Assembly (NCBI GenBank): GCA_033980235.1
Contig: CM067077.1
Location: 4,361,367 to 4,425,366, forward strand
Origin: Diadema setosum
Lineage: Eukaryota; Echinodermata; Echinoidea; Diadematoida; Diadematidae
DNA length: 64,000 bases
Direction of reading: 5' to 3'
The translations under genes and the position numbers were made by a program. This document shows positions 10,451 through 22,269 of this stretch, in pieces; position 1 is the first letter of the stretch, and each line of letters begins with the position of its first letter. The notes beneath the pieces were generated by a model. It ran no database searches and was not told the DNA's origin. It was given only the letters and a program-made list of their open reading frames with translations.

Positions 10451-10950
10451 GAGAGCGTACACCTGGTCAAGCATTATTTTTTCTAAAACGCAATTTTGAT
10501 TTAACTAATTGAGCGGTCATTAATAATCTTTAACGACCGGTCGTCAGCACTGTTACGGTGCGATAATGACCGGATAAAATTTCATCGTTTTAAAACGTGT
10601 TATAAAATGGGTTCAAGAATGTAGCCAATTGGAAGCGCTGAAATGAGTCACGTGTGCTTGTATTAATTTCTCACTAATATCCACGGCCGACGTCACAATG
10701 TTTGCACTAGCAGTGCGCACTCAATCAGTTGTTACAAGTGCGTCGCGCGCTACTAATACGCGCTGTCAATCCTGTAAACAACGTCTAGTTCGGGATGCCG
10801 GCCGGCCTTTCTTGTGTGCATAACATGTGTGGCCCGGCGTACGTATACTCTTATACGTACAGTACTTTCCGAGTGCGACGTGTTTACTGGGACATCTTGA
10901 TCCACAAAGGTACGTGAAAAATGTTGTTAGTTTTCGACCCATTTTATAAA
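10451..10950. other. Intron with partial palindromes
   Basis: Several short complementary pieces occur (GAGCGGTCATTA / ATAATGACCGG; GTTATAAAATGGG / CCCATTTTATAA near 10599 and 10939). They suggest an old foldback element surrounding the one at 10951-11127. No coding signal is visible. Confidence 0.4.
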
Positions 10951-11127
10951 ACAAATGATGCACAGGATTATTTCGTGGCGTTAGTGGAGACGCAGCTCAC
11001 TCTCGGGTATTTACAATGTAGTGCAACATGCACTCGGCTTCGCCTCGTGCATGTTTCACAATAAATTGTAAATACCCTCGAGTGCGCTACGCCTCCACTA
11101 ACGCACTTTATCCTGTGCATCATTTGT
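10951..11127. repeat. Inverted-repeat element, 177 bp
   Basis: Arms of about 80 bp (ACAAATGATGCACAGGAT... and its complement ending at 11127) surround a short loop. The match has only a few mismatches. Confidence 0.7.
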
Positions 11128-11523
11128 ATATTATCTCGCGGAATGGGTAATTCATCAAACGATAAGAATCTGCCTTATTATTTATTTTTATAAAGCGAAT
11201 CATAGACATCATTTCCAGTACTCGGTACCTTTGAAATAGTCACGCGCCCTCAGCTGTCGCCTGGGTATAATGTCAGACTGTTCCAAAGGTACCTTGTGTG
11301 GGCAATTCTTACTGATGCCCTCAATGATGTGTTACTTGTATACTGTCCCGTTCAATGCTTTTACTTTGTCTTGTTTATACTGCTACAGCATTGCTGTAAC
11401 TAACAGCACTGATATCATGTGTCAATGCTAAAACTAGTACTACTTTTTTTGTGTGTGTGTGAATGATATTACCACGTGCATTGCTATAACATAAGAACCA
11501 CTGAGTACTGAGAGAATGTCTAC
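11128..11523 (-). other. Intron after the second CUB exon
   Basis: Nothing recognised. A pair of GGTACCTTTG-like words near 11225 and 11286 are complementary. Confidence 0.45.
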
Positions 11524-11886
11524 CTATAACAGCTCGAAGCTGGATCCAGAAACCCGTCTTGTTCCCGCTTAAGTCACTGGTGAAAATGGCTTTGAGAGAC
11601 GAAGTCGCAGATATAACGTTTAGATCCAGCAGGAGAGGATCCACTCTATGACCGGTCAAGTTCGTGACTAATCCCGCCGAAATTGTGTTTTCATTAAGTT
11701 CGTCGACTTGGAACAGGTAAAGCAAATCGCATCCGTTTTCCAAATCGAACGACTTAAACTCAACGGAGATGACACTTCTCTTTGGAACTCGGAAGCTTTG
11801 AAGATAATAAGAGTTATCTGGGTAGTTGGAAGGATAGTTAGGCGTCGTCAGATTGAATGATTCTTCTTCTGTCAGCCATATGTCCT
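11524..11886 (-). CDS. Second CUB domain exon
   Basis: Acceptor TATCACAG|AG and donor TTATAG|GTAGAC bound a 363-nt exon (121 codons), phase 1-1. The start, ESFNLTTPNYPSNYPDN, is the classic CUB opening strand (x-T-P-N-Y-P-x-x-Y-P). It is followed by VISVEFKSFDLENGCDLLYL and then KAIFTSDLSGNKTGFWIQL, the usual closing F-x-S-D ... G-F strand. One domain per exon with symmetrical phases is normal for CUB. Only one Cys remains of the usual four. CUB domains bind proteins, often with Ca2+, in extracellular receptors and proteases. No protease domain accompanies it here. Confidence 0.85.
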
Positions 11887-12716
11887 CTGTGATATGAAGG
11901 AAATTTAATGTATTGACAAGTTTTTGACAACAGTTCCAAATCGAGTGATGCTCGGTATTTAGAAACACGCAAAACCCGCATACCTACACTTTCGTTAGAC
12001 TTCAAATGAACTAGAGTTTAGATAGTTTATCCTAACACTTTTGAAGTTATCTTTAAGACTCGGATCAACGACCTTTACTTCATTTTCGGACTACAGAACA
12101 ATCGGAATAAACAGACCTTCTAAAGAATGACCTGCAATCTCCTAATCGTTGTGACATCGTGATCGCTGACTTTAGAAATAATTAGGAAAGAGAATTTTTA
12201 GCATTTGATCGTTTTGTTTATGTTTAAAGGTTTTAATTGAACCGACATCAAAACGACCATTTCTTGAAAGTGAAATGTACACAAAAGGAATAAGAATATC
12301 AAGGACTAATCGAGTCTCATTTCCATTGTTAAATAGTGAAGTTTGTATAAAATGAAGCGGTTGGTAAATTTAAGGGAAAGTTCGTACAATGTTTAACTGT
12401 GTTTAAGTGCGTTATGCAATTAGAACAAAAAGAAGTAAAGAGGACCAATTTAAATCAGACAAGAAAAGAAAGTAAATGTTAAAGCAGCATATTATGTTTT
12501 TCGTTGAAGCAGTGATAAAAGTATCAACCACTTTATGATCGTGATACAGATGTAAACAGTGTGATCGACTGCTTAATTCCATGACATGTTTTGTATTTTT
12601 TTTAATGTAGACGATCTACGTCACCTTTCTGTGTAGGCAGAATCACTCTTAAGATTGTAAAAACGCTCCGTACTTTGACGTTTTGTTAAAATCCAAGATA
12701 TGGCCACCAAATTCAC
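11887..12716 (-). other. Intron between CUB exons
   Basis: AT-rich, with no exon or repeat element recognised. Confidence 0.55.
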
Positions 12717-13040
12717 CTGGTATTTTTACTGCAGTCACGTTGATCTCTGCATTGCTATGATATCTTCCGGGAGACGGCCGATATCTTATCCGCACAGCGT
12801 TACGCAAAGAGGTGACAGGTTTAGGAATTGTGTTGCCACTGAAAGTGGCCAGCTTTATGAATTTCGTTTTGTCGCTACTCAGATCCTCTATATCGAGAAA
12901 GTCATATCCAGCACGCAGACGAAATGAGTCGAATGAAACCTGAATTCTCATCTCTTCTTCGGTAGTTATTTCCCAGGTTTCGGGTTGACTGACATCCCTG
13001 ATTGTTATACGTTTCAGTCTTCCAGTCACGTCAAAAGATC
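12717..13040 (-). CDS. First CUB domain exon (Cys-less)
   Basis: Acceptor CTGTTTTAG|GA and donor TACCAG|GTGAAT bound a 324-nt exon (108 codons), phase 1-1. CUB-like strands can be followed: RIQVSFDSFRLRAGYDFLDI (the usual position of the Y-D-x-L-x-V/I strand), LATFSGNTIPKPVTSLRNAV (usual C-G-x-x-x-P-x-x-x-S-x-x-N) and RIRYRPSPGRYHSNAEINVT (closing strand). No Cys is present anywhere in the exon, so both canonical disulfides are absent, and the opening NYP strand is also missing. I assign CUB from strand order, length and the neighbouring exon. A diverged CUB-like jelly roll is the safest description. Confidence 0.7.
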
Positions 13041-13206
13041 CTAAAACAGACAAACAAACAAACAAACAACACAAAGGGAAAGAAGTGAAATTAAGAATAA
13101 GTGCAATCTAGCGGTCCCAAAGAGAAGGTCAACTGAATACAAAATATGCTAAAATCAGTAGGATTGGTATTTAGCGTTTCCTTCATTAAGGCTCCGTAAG
13201 CCTTAA

Positions 13207-14229
13207 AGATAATAAAAAGTTTTGGTACCTCAAAAGCTTCCCTGAAATTCCTTGTCTTGGTTTGTGTTTCAGGTTAAAGTACGTTGTCTGTGAGAATTAC
13301 TCGCCCCGAAGTGCTCTCATGTCTTAGTAATCATGCAATAATGGTTTCGTACCAGAGCCGACGCTGTACAGCGTCGATAAATATTGTACGAAACCACTGA
13401 CTGCGACCAGCAGCGTGCAGCCCATTGTACGCATAGCTAACTGCGACCAGCAGCCCCATACGCATAGCGTAATGGGGCTTCGCATTGTAGCATTCAGGAT
13501 CATGACAGAATTAGTATCGCGGGTAAATGCCAACTTAAAATCCAAAAATTTCTTCAATTTGAAGACTTACCAATTAAGTTGAAGTATTGAAAACAGGCTT
13601 CGAACAACGTTTGATTCTGCCAATAGTCCCTCTCTGTTCGAATGGATGACTGAATGTGACTCGGTCGAGAGGACCTTGGGAGAGCTACATACACTGGATA
13701 CCATGGCCAGCGCATGCGCACACAAACATCTTATCCGTTCATGGATTTGAAATTTGTGTGCATGTGATGTGTTCGCGTGCACTGGCTGTAGTATTCAGTG
13801 TACTGTATGTAGCTCTCCTAAGGTCCTGTCGACCGAGTCACATTCAGTCATCAATTCGAACAGAAAGGGACTATAGGCAGAACCAAACGTTGCCCGAAGC
13901 CTGTTTTCAATACTTCAACTTAATTGGTAAGTCTTCAAATTGAAGAATTTATGGGATTTTCAGTTGACATTTACCATGCGATACTAAATCTGTCATGATC
14001 CTGAATGCTACAATGCGAAGCCCGATTACGCTATGCGTATGGGACTGCTGGTCGCTATGCGTATGGGGCTGCTGGTCGCAGTTAATTGCATGATTACTAA
14101 GACATGAGAGCACTTGGGGGCGAGTAAGTCTCACAGTGTTAGTTATATGAAAGGTACTTTAACCTGAAACACAAACTAAGACAAGGAAATTCGAGGACAC
14201 TTTTGAGGTACCAAAACTTTTTATTATCT
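13207..14229. mobile_element. 1.02-kb foldback element flanked by TTAA
   Basis: The whole element is one long inverted repeat. The left arm starts AGATAATAAAAAGTTTTGG (13207) and the right arm ends with its complement (14229), directly flanked by TTAA at 13203-13206 and 14230-14233. Similarity continues inwards through ACCAATTAAGTTGAAGTATT (13570) and its complement (13910) to a centre near 13740. It lies in the intron upstream of the first CUB exon. TTAA flanks fit piggyBac-like or Kolobok-like transposition. No transposase is visible. Confidence 0.8.
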
Positions 14230-14233
14230 TTAA

Positions 14234-15300
14234 CCTATAGCGTAAAAGACCAAAAGGGGTCAAATTTGGTAAGTCTACGTACTCTCGAATACGCTCGAAT
14301 TCTCGGGCGAAATATGATTATTATAGGTTCGCCTAACAAATGATGAGTTTATACTAAAGCCCCTGTCACACTTTTCCGGATACTTTGGGCCCACCGTGCA
14401 AGAAACGGGAGATAGGCCTTTTTTGTTCATCCGTTGTTCAAATCGTCAATCCGGCGGACAAAGTGCAATGTAAAGTTTCCGTTTTGGAGGAGCGTACATG
14501 CACCGCCTAGGGGCCGAAGAAAACGAACAACGCACCATGGACGATTGTGTACAGGAGAGTGGAACGTGCGCAAACGCATGAGAAACAAATATGAACCGCA
14601 TGCCCTCAGGACAAAACGTACGAGAAACAAATGAGTAGCGCATGAGATGTACATCGAACGACGTCAAAAATGCCCCAAATCGACAATCGTTTCTCATGCC
14701 TTGGCCTTATCCGGTGATATGTGATAGGCATAACAATACGCGTAGCGTTCCTCCAGGGAATGCTGAGGGTACGAAACGGTTGCTCTGCGAATGTCCGACG
14801 AGCACTGAGCGTATGAAATGAATGATCAGTGAATATCCACTGTATGCGTAATTGAAAATATTTATAATAGCATTCTATCCTGTATGCTTTGCTGTGTACA
14901 AAAGATTCAGCAATGTCCTTATAAAATTTTCTCCATCTTCATGAAAGTCTTTCTAGCAGGATTATTAAAAAGAAAATCAACTTGTTATACAGTTGGGTGT
15001 TTCCAAAAATATTTCATTACTGCTTCTTAGCTAGAATTTTAAAAGAGTGGACACTGATATGAAACAAATAACGGAAGTCATCACCTATCTGGTTTCTGTT
15101 TGATAACCAACTTTTCACAGATTCTTTGAACCCATATATAGGCATGCCAGAATAGCGTCCAGTTTATAACTCCAGTTTATCATTCAAACAAGTAAAGTGA
15201 CAAAATGGATCTCCTATCACAGGAACACATTCAATCATAAAAATAATCGAATTGTGGTTTGTATTGGTGTTGAGCTGAAGGAGTTACTCGCATATGTTGT
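14234..15300. other. Intron with degenerate repeat sequence
   Basis: 14350-14830 begins with CCCCTGTCACACTTTTCCGGA and has many CpG-containing near-palindromic words (for example ACGAGAAACAAATGA and GCATGAGA repeated), typical of an old MITE cluster. 14830-15300 shows nothing. Confidence 0.4.
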
Positions 15301-15429
15301 AACCTAACAGGCAAAACCGCTATCTCTAGGTATATTGTATGCACTCTGTACTTTGTCCGGTAGACCAGCTGACGTAGTTTTGATATGCTGTGTATTCGTT
15401 GGCCATTCGTCAGCCATTTCTTACATTAG

Positions 15430-15431
15430 CG

Positions 15432-15465
<34 letters not shown>

Positions 15466-15490
15466 TCTTTTTTTTTGGGGGGGGGGGATT
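15430..15490. repeat. TA microsatellite plus T/G run
   Basis: TATATA tract (15434-15463) followed by poly-T and poly-G. Confidence 0.85.
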
Positions 15491-15645
15491 AGTTCAGGCA
15501 ACACCAATATGAGCTGGACGTATCTGGAGAAGCCACATGGAGCCATGCTATATCCACATACATCTTTTAGCAATTACATGAAGAAAATCAAGGTCTTCTT
15601 TTTAGCATTACCATATTATTTGCCAAAAGTTCCGTGCAAATGTAC

Positions 15646-15810
15646 CTGAAGTAGGCCATGCGATTTTAGGAGAAGTTTTTTCTTCGTCTTCTGCACGTTC
15701 TGCTTCAGTTGTTGTAGTGTGCGTTGTTGAAATTAGCGTTGTTAGGCGTGGTGCCCCTGTTGATAAGGAGGCGACCCTCTTGGTAGTTGGTTCGGGCGTG
15801 GTGGTAGTTT
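15646..15810 (-). CDS. Ser/Thr-rich stalk exon
   Basis: Acceptor CCCCGTGACAG|AA and donor ACTTCAG|GTACAT bound a 165-nt exon (55 codons), phase 1-1. The first half is rich in Thr/Ser/Pro (TTTTPEPTTKRVASLSTGAP, then repeated TTT), and the second half is acidic (ERAEDEEK). This composition is typical of an O-glycosylated spacer. It separates the MAM domain from the CUB domains. No Cys is present. Confidence 0.75.
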
Positions 15811-15841
15811 CTGTCACGGGGAGAAACGGAGAGTGAAACAC

Positions 15842-16435
15842 AATGAGATTAAAAAAAAAAAAAGGAAGATGGGGGAATCAAGAGAGAAAGGGAGAGATAT
15901 GAGTAGGATATTGGAAGAAGACACATCAAAAGAGAGACAGAGAAGGAAGAATTAGGTAAGTATTCGCTACTGATCAATCGAAACTAAAAGCACATCATGC
16001 CTGTCTGATTGTGGACGGTATATAATGTGTGTATAGAAAATTGTTTTATTACTTAGTTAAATGCAATGCCATATCGGTTACTGTATGAGATAACAGAGGG
16101 GTTATACACAGTGTGTTTTTGTTATGACCGAACAAGCTTTCTTTATTCTAAAAGTGATTAATTCTAACTTGAGTTTGAATGATCAAGCATACAAAAAAGT
16201 TTGGGTAGCAACCGCCAACAGCATGCACACAAACACAATATTATCATAATGAGAAAGCTTAATGTATACTTCTGCACTGTAAGCTGAAGTATGTCTTAAG
16301 CAAATAAATGTGAATTGATACCATGACTTACAAAACATTGAAAATATAGACATAGCATCTTATCGATATCATACACAACATGTACGGAGAAAATATATAT
16401 GTAAAAATAACACTATAACGAAATGTATATAATAC
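15842..16435 (-). other. Intron between MAM and stalk exons
   Basis: Purine-rich stretch at 15845-15960, then AT-rich sequence. No exon seen. Confidence 0.5.
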
Positions 16436-16576
16436 TTGCGCAAGCTTGTCCGCGGAACCTGATATTATCTACAGCAACACGTGATCCAGCCGAATCCAAT
16501 GAAACACTAAACGTTATCTGTATTGGAAGTCCAACCAGAGAAGCACTCGAAGTGTAAGGTAACGTATCTTATATAT
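16436..16576 (-). CDS. MAM domain, C-terminal exon
   Basis: The exon is open, ends in phase 1 at GCGCAA|GTATTA and encodes PIQITFSVSLDSAGSRVAVD followed by NIRFRGQAC. This is the closing part of a MAM domain, where A/V-x-D-D/N-I-x-F ... C is the hallmark. The proposed acceptor (ATATAAG|AT) has almost no pyrimidine tract, so the 5' edge is uncertain by some codons. MAM domains mediate adhesion or homophilic binding in meprins, neuropilins and receptor tyrosine phosphatases. Its phase fits both the exon at 43762-43905 and the stalk exon. Confidence 0.7.
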
Positions 16577-18428
16577 TTACGTAATAACATGGATTATATG
16601 CACACACAGAAAGCAAAGAGAGAGAGAGAGAGAGAGAGAGGGGAGGGGGATTAATATGGTCGGAAAAGAAAGTATACTCTTTCTTTTCCTTTCTCTCTTT
16701 CCCCTATTACAAAAAAAAAACAAAAAAAAAAAACGAGAACAGCATGAGGAATATACTCAGGAAAGAATCAAAGGGTATGTTCGAGCGCAACGACTCTTCT
16801 AAAGCGAACCGAGAGGTACCGAACCAGGGCCAGAGGAACGCTCGAATGCTCCTGAAGTGTACTATACAGAACTAAACCGAGCCAAAAGTGGACCACCTCT
16901 CCTCTAAAAATAACTCGTAAAGTACGCTTTCTCTAATAAGAGTACTCGAACGCTCGAAATCTGGCAAAGTACGGTTCGCTTTGGTTCGATTCACTTTGGT
17001 TCGCTTTAATTTGAGCTTTGGGATTTTTGTGCTATGACACGATGTTGGACTTTTCAAATGATAGTGAGCTGCGTGACAGGTGGGATATGAGTTAATATTG
17101 GATTTTGAGAAAATCTTTAAAGATTATTGGTTTGTATATTTATTCATGAATATTGCAGTTTATTGCCATATGTGCATATCGGTGATTTTTGCGTGATGAA
17201 AAAAAAAATTGTGGATCCGAAATTTCTTTTTCAACTCTTCCATGTCGTGGATAAGGCTTTGAAAACAATAAACAGCGCCACTAGTAAAGATAATGATAAA
17301 CTTCGTTTATCAGAAGTTAGATTTTATAATGTGGAAATAACAGTCCAAGCATCGACAGAAGATGCATTTACTCTTTATTCTTTTCTTTTTCTGAGATGTT
17401 ACATGATTTTGTAAAAAGCTTTCCGTCACCTCAAAAAGAATTGTACCAATTCCTTCGATCACCCAATTTGTTAATTTTTTTTTACGCTGTTGTATATATG
17501 GTGAATTTGGAAAATAAAAAACGTACTGCATCGAATTGTACTGACAATCTTGAAGAATGTAAGTAAATTAGATTATTTTAAATAAGATTTTTAGCACATT
17601 AATGTTTCAACTTTAATCACTAAAGTAACCTCAATTGCCATGAATGTGTTTATGAAGTACTTTTTCTAAAATCTGTGCATGGACACGTATTGGATTGATT
17701 ATAGAATGGGGAAAAGTTTCTATTATGTCACCTTGCAGAACATGCACACGGTGGATGTGAAAGGAAATAACTCAGTTCTTGACATTCAAATTAACTTGCA
17801 TTCACACTATTTTCATTACAATCGATAACATGTACTGAACATGAACTTGAGTTCCTGTGGTAATTGATAATGATTTCAGTGTAAGACTACAGACATTGAC
17901 AGACGGGATATCATTTTGAAGATGACTCTGCTCTTTGTTGAATATTATGTTGATCATAACGGCAGAGTCAAGAAAGAAAGAAAATTACCCTGGGTATATC
18001 AAATAATACATGTAAACATGTCCGACTTACAAATTTACACATTTCTTTATCTTTATTTTTGAAGTCACGTGACACCTTCATTATTGAGTGACATATCATT
18101 TCAATTTTCTGTTTTCAATTTTCTAAGTGAACTTAAATAATGGAGAAACATTCTTACGATGGAACATAGCTCTCTATATGTAATAAGTTGCGAGGCCGAG
18201 ATTGGACCAAGAAATAGGAAATAGGGCGGTGAAGTTAGGGCAATGGAGTTTAAGACCATTGGGGATAATATGACTACAGCCTACCTCCCTTTTGGAGAGA
18301 ATGTCTTGGTATACAGGTCCACGCCAGACATCTGCTGATGCTTTCCAGACGCTCTGGTCATCTCTGCACGATCCAACATGTAGCGACGCCCGGCCCCAGA
18401 TTGAGGGGATTGGACGGCACCCACTTTC
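16577..18428 (-). other. Start of the 27-kb intron
   Basis: GA microsatellite (16618-16650) and poly-A, then mostly AT-rich sequence. 17230-17415 and 18300-18420 are open on both strands but show no known domain. I looked here for the missing MAM middle exon and found no convincing match. Confidence 0.4.
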
Positions 18429-18512
18429 CTAACACTTTCCTAACATTGCTAACGCTTTCCTAACACTTTCCTAACACTTTCCTAACATTCCTAACACTTT
18501 CCTAACGTTTCC
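18429..18512. repeat. Tandem repeat of about 11 bp
   Basis: About seven imperfect copies of CTTTCCTAACA. Confidence 0.85.
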
Positions 18513-18539
18513 GAACTTATGCCCCTGTGTCAAAACCTT

Positions 18540-18837
18540 ATCTGCGCATGCGGATACGTCCGTCGCCCGTGAATGGCTGCATCACAGTACTGTATTTGCA
18601 TATGTAAATTACAGTCTTCGTATCATCGTCGCTCTCTCTCGCGCAACCAACACGCGCGAGACTCGAAACCTGGAGCGAACTCTCGACAATCCTGGCCGCC
18701 GAGCGCCGCCCGGCGGCGCGGCGGCGGTTCCCGGCGGTGGTGGTGGTGCACGGTTAGGCAGGTGGATCGGTCGAACCTCTGTCTGATGTTTCTTGCGAAT
18801 GCCAGTTCGAGAAAAGTTACTTCCTTCTAAGGTAAAG
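18540..18837 (+). promoter_or_regulatory. CpG-rich promoter and non-coding first exon (candidate)
   Basis: This is the most CpG-rich non-LTR stretch in the window (18640-18740, CGCCGCCCGGCGGCGCGGCG). It ends at a good donor, TAAAG|GTGAGTAAG (18837). With plus-strand exon-like pieces at 21426 and beyond, it reads as the promoter and 5' UTR exon of a plus-strand gene lying within the receptor's large intron. Confidence 0.45.
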
Positions 18838-20029
18838 GTGAGTAAGAATCTCATAATACTAATTGAACGTGTGTAGGGAAATACCCGGGTGATACATGTG
18901 TGAGGAAATGTTGATGTTGGAGTTACTTTCTCAAGCACGCGTCAACGCTTATTGTCGTGCTTTGCGTATGGTCTACATACAGTGCCAGCGCAGTGGCCAG
19001 GTTGTCTCTGCATTTCTTAATTTATTTCCCAAATCGGATATTGTAGAATCTAAACTACTCCGTCTTTCATCGAGTTAATCTACTGTGGTTATATTTACTG
19101 AAACTGAAACATGATTTAGTTTTGTCCTCACTACATTTCGAGGTTGATGACAAAATGTTACTCTAATAGTTAACGTTACTACCTAGGGCCTACCAAAATT
19201 CAAAAGTAAATACAACTGTAGAATCTACTTAAAATATTCACAATGTTAGTACGGTATCGGTATACGGTATAGAGGTTCTAACGTTAGATCCACTCGTTGC
19301 TTCAATTTTTACGTAACTTAGCATATTGAAAGTTAATTTCATTAAATTCCCCTGCTAAATCTAATTTTCATGAATGTTTCTGCTGCTTGTATACCAGATC
19401 TAGAGTAACTGTACATGTATAACTCCACAGTTAAACACAGCTAGATAGGGCACTGCACACTTTACAGTGACTAACCCATGCCATGGGCATGCATTTTCCC
19501 TATTCTGTTCACATAATTCATAACTGGTTCTGTAGAGTAGTGGCCTACTTTTGTTTTTGTTTTTCAGTTGGCCTTGACAATTAATGTTGTATTGGTTGTT
19601 TTACGTGGGCATTATCGCAAAATACAATGTAGGTCCCCACTCCATTCACCTCCAGTCATTTCGTCAAAGCCGGGGACTTCTTTCTTGTGAGTTGTAGATT
19701 TTGCACATACAATTGTATATAATTATGAACACACACGCAGAACGAGAGGGGACCGACATCACGATTTGGCCTTTACCTGTCATGTCAGACCAGAAATTTA
19801 ACAATCTTTGAAAATTTGCTCGTGTAACAGTGGTTTTTAGGGCCTATTAATGTTCTTGGAGCGTCAGACCAGTGCCAGTGCAGTGTTTGCTGCGTTGTGA
19901 TGTAAATGCAGCGTGTCTATGGCCAAGGCTTTTATGGCATGCTGTCACTGTAAAGGGAATTTTGGAGTAGGTGATGTAAAGCAGATAATGGGTCTACCAA
20001 TTTTGGGCATGTGGCAGTAACAACAACGA
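18838..20029 (+). other. Intron of the candidate plus-strand gene
   Basis: No exon or repeat structure recognised. Confidence 0.45.
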
Positions 20030-20660
20030 ATTGTTAATTGTCACTACTAATTTGACTTAGGTCAGGACAAGGGTGACGAGCTGGCTGATTGCCATTTAGC
20101 ATTGCGCACAAAGTCACACAGTCTAGCCTCAACCAGTTCTCTATGACCGGTATATGACAAGTAGGGTTACTAATAGACAATTTATATGTCACCGGAGTCT
20201 TATGTTGTAGATTAAGTGTGGTTGATTGATGAATGTTACATTCTGTCCTTTGTCTCATTATAATGACGACAGAGGAGGAGAGCTGGGTCTGGGACCCTAG
20301 CTTTAGAAACTATACAGAACAGATTAAGAACAGTAACAATGTTGTTAAAGGGAAATGTTATCACTAATAACAGAAATGCAGCAGAGAGAAGAACATTGGT
20401 GAAGAGAATTATGGTTGAGATGAAACAAGGGAAATGTTAACAGAAATAGGAAGGATGATGAGGTAAAGGAAGTTATACAATTAGCCAAGTGGTGATCCCT
20501 TACAGTGACAAAATCAAATTGTTGTCACTTCAAATTTGACTTGGGGTCAGGTTGAGGATGGTAAGCTGGCTGATAGTCATCTGTCACACTAAGTCTTACA
20601 ATCTAGCCTCTACTACATGTAGTTCTCTCTGTATGACAAGTATGTCTACAAGTATGTTTG
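20030..20660. repeat. Diverged direct duplication
   Basis: 20030-20180 and 20510-20645 share ATTGTCACT, AATTTGACTT, GGTCAGG, GCTGGCTGAT, CAGTCTAGCCTC-like and AGTTCTCT words in the same order. They look like two copies of one unit separated by about 480 bp. Confidence 0.55.
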
Positions 20661-21425
20661 TCAACAGTTCTTTTCACATACAGTTTAACATCAATGTTCT
20701 GTTCTGTGTAAGGTAAAGTTCCATTTCAGCATACAGTGTATCTTAAACGGTGATACATTGTACATGTTTCTTCTTCTCTAGTCTTAATTTTTTTTGTTTG
20801 GTATCTCGTATGTTGTTCTTTGTTTCTCGTCTAGTCCCTCTCTCTCATGCCATGAATAGTAATAACAATGATGATGACGGTGATGATAATGATAGCAATA
20901 AATTGTTAAAGCTATTATTATTGAATTCATTTAATTGATTGAGGCCAATTTAGGCTATTTATTTAGCATAATAAAACACAAAAACATACAGTATAATAAT
21001 AGTGGCGTTTACGATGAGAGCCAGGCAGCCTTGAAAGCATCTAGTGCTTATACAGTAGGATGCCTACACAGGAAAATATTTGGCAACATTACAAATAATT
21101 CTGTGTGAAGTCGAGTAGATAAAACAAGACACCATCACATACACTCACACGCACAACACATACACTCACATGCAGTAAGACAGGATAGAAAGTATGTTGT
21201 CTAGTCAATCATGGGTAACTGTAAAAAAAGGAGCACTTCAGTAAGCACTGAAATGTAGAAAGAGTTGTGCTGTATTTCAAAGCAGTACTTTTACACCTTC
21301 TCCCCCCCCCCCCCCCCCTTTATGGAATTCCTGGATCCGCTCCTGAGTAACTCGGGACAGTATACATGTAAGTATGCTATTAAAAAGGTCAAACCTTCTA
21401 CCATTTTCTCTTCTGTTGTCTACAG

Positions 21426-21567
21426 ACTACTACAGTTCAGCATGCAAAATGACCAAGACTGGGAAGCCGTACAGCTGTTGGGACCATATTATGAGATTGT
21501 GTGCAAGAGGACAATATCGGTTTGGTGTAGGCCAATCACCAGGTGGAAAAAAAAAAAGTGGAAGGAG
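21426..21567 (+). CDS. Candidate coding exon 2, plus-strand gene
   Basis: Acceptor TCTGTTGTCTACAG|AC and donor GGAAGGAG|GTGAAA bound this exon. An ATG at 21449 opens MTKTGKPYSCWDHIMRLCAR followed by GQYRFGVGQSPGGKKKSG (39 codons, phase 2 out). The next piece, 21640-21678, keeps the frame. The start is the first ATG after the CpG-rich first exon. I recognise no domain. The Lys-rich end could be nuclear-localising, which is a guess. Support comes only from splice signals and phase. Confidence 0.4.
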
Positions 21568-21639
21568 GTGAAAAAGAGGATTGACACCTGCCACCTTCAT
21601 GGTTCCATCTGAAGAAGCAAGCTGTTGGTGTGTTTGCAG

Positions 21640-21678
21640 CTGTGCTGGCCTGCAAACATCAATAGGCCCTACCACGAG
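21640..21678 (+). CDS. Candidate 39-nt exon 3, plus-strand gene
   Basis: Acceptor GTGTTTGCAG|CT and a strong donor ACGAG|GTGAGT bound 39 nt, phase 2 in and 2 out. Joined to the previous exon it encodes SCAGLQTSIGPTT. A micro-exon with matching phases is suggestive but short enough to be chance. Confidence 0.35.
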
Positions 21679-21732
21679 GTGAGTTTTTGTTTTTGTTTTT
21701 GTTTTTGTTTTTGGTTTTGTTTTGTTTTGTTA

Positions 21733-22203
21733 CCTCCACCAAGGGAGGAGGTTATGTTTTCGTTTATGGTTTGTGTGTTTGTTAGTTTGTCCGTGTGCAA
21801 CATAACTCAAAAAGTAGTTAACGGTTTGGATTAAACTTGCAGGAAAGGTTTAGAATGACACAAGTAACAAACGATTAACTTTTGGTAGTGATCCGAGTAT
21901 TTTGGGGGAATTTATGAAGGATTTTTTTATATTTCGACAGGTAGGGTCAATGAACTTGGGAGTTCAGGCTGCACGTATTTGAGGTTTACATGCGCGCACT
22001 AAAGTGCGTGGTCTCGTTTCTGCTAGGGCTAGGCTTGCCATGCAGCTGAGGGTTTATGACGGAACAAAGGCTTTTATATTGGGAAATCCGGCGACATTCA
22101 GCACACAATGCTATAAGTACATGGGTGGATGGAAGAACAAGATCAGTGGTGGAAATGAGCTGCATGCTTGGCGGAGATCTGCGCTCTCAGTGCTTTTCTA
22201 ATT
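21733..22203. repeat. Dispersed repeat, GGAGGTTATGTTTTC family
   Basis: Begins CCTCCACCAAGGGAGGAGGT, a hairpin, followed by TATGTTTTCG and a body with CATAACTCAAAAAGTAGTTA, and ends CTCAGTGCTTTTCTA. The start resembles 22911 (CCTCCGCCAC...GGAGGCATTATGTTTTC) and 26982. It is non-coding and the open frames are incidental. A (TTTTG)n and poly-G run follow (22200-22270). Confidence 0.65.
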
Positions 22204-22269
22204 TTGTTTTGCTTTGTTTTTGTTTTTGTTTTGTTTTTGTTTTTGTTTTTTGTAAGGGGGGGGGGGGGA

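Noticed and set aside
17127..17531. Candidate for the missing MAM middle exon
   Set aside because: Open on both strands but lacks the aromatic/Cys pattern of a MAM core and has no phase-1 splice pair that I could support.
18609..18938. 109-codon minus-strand frame over the CpG-rich region
   Set aside because: Arg/Pro-rich translation of a GC-rich promoter-like stretch with no domain. A plus-strand donor makes a first exon the better reading.
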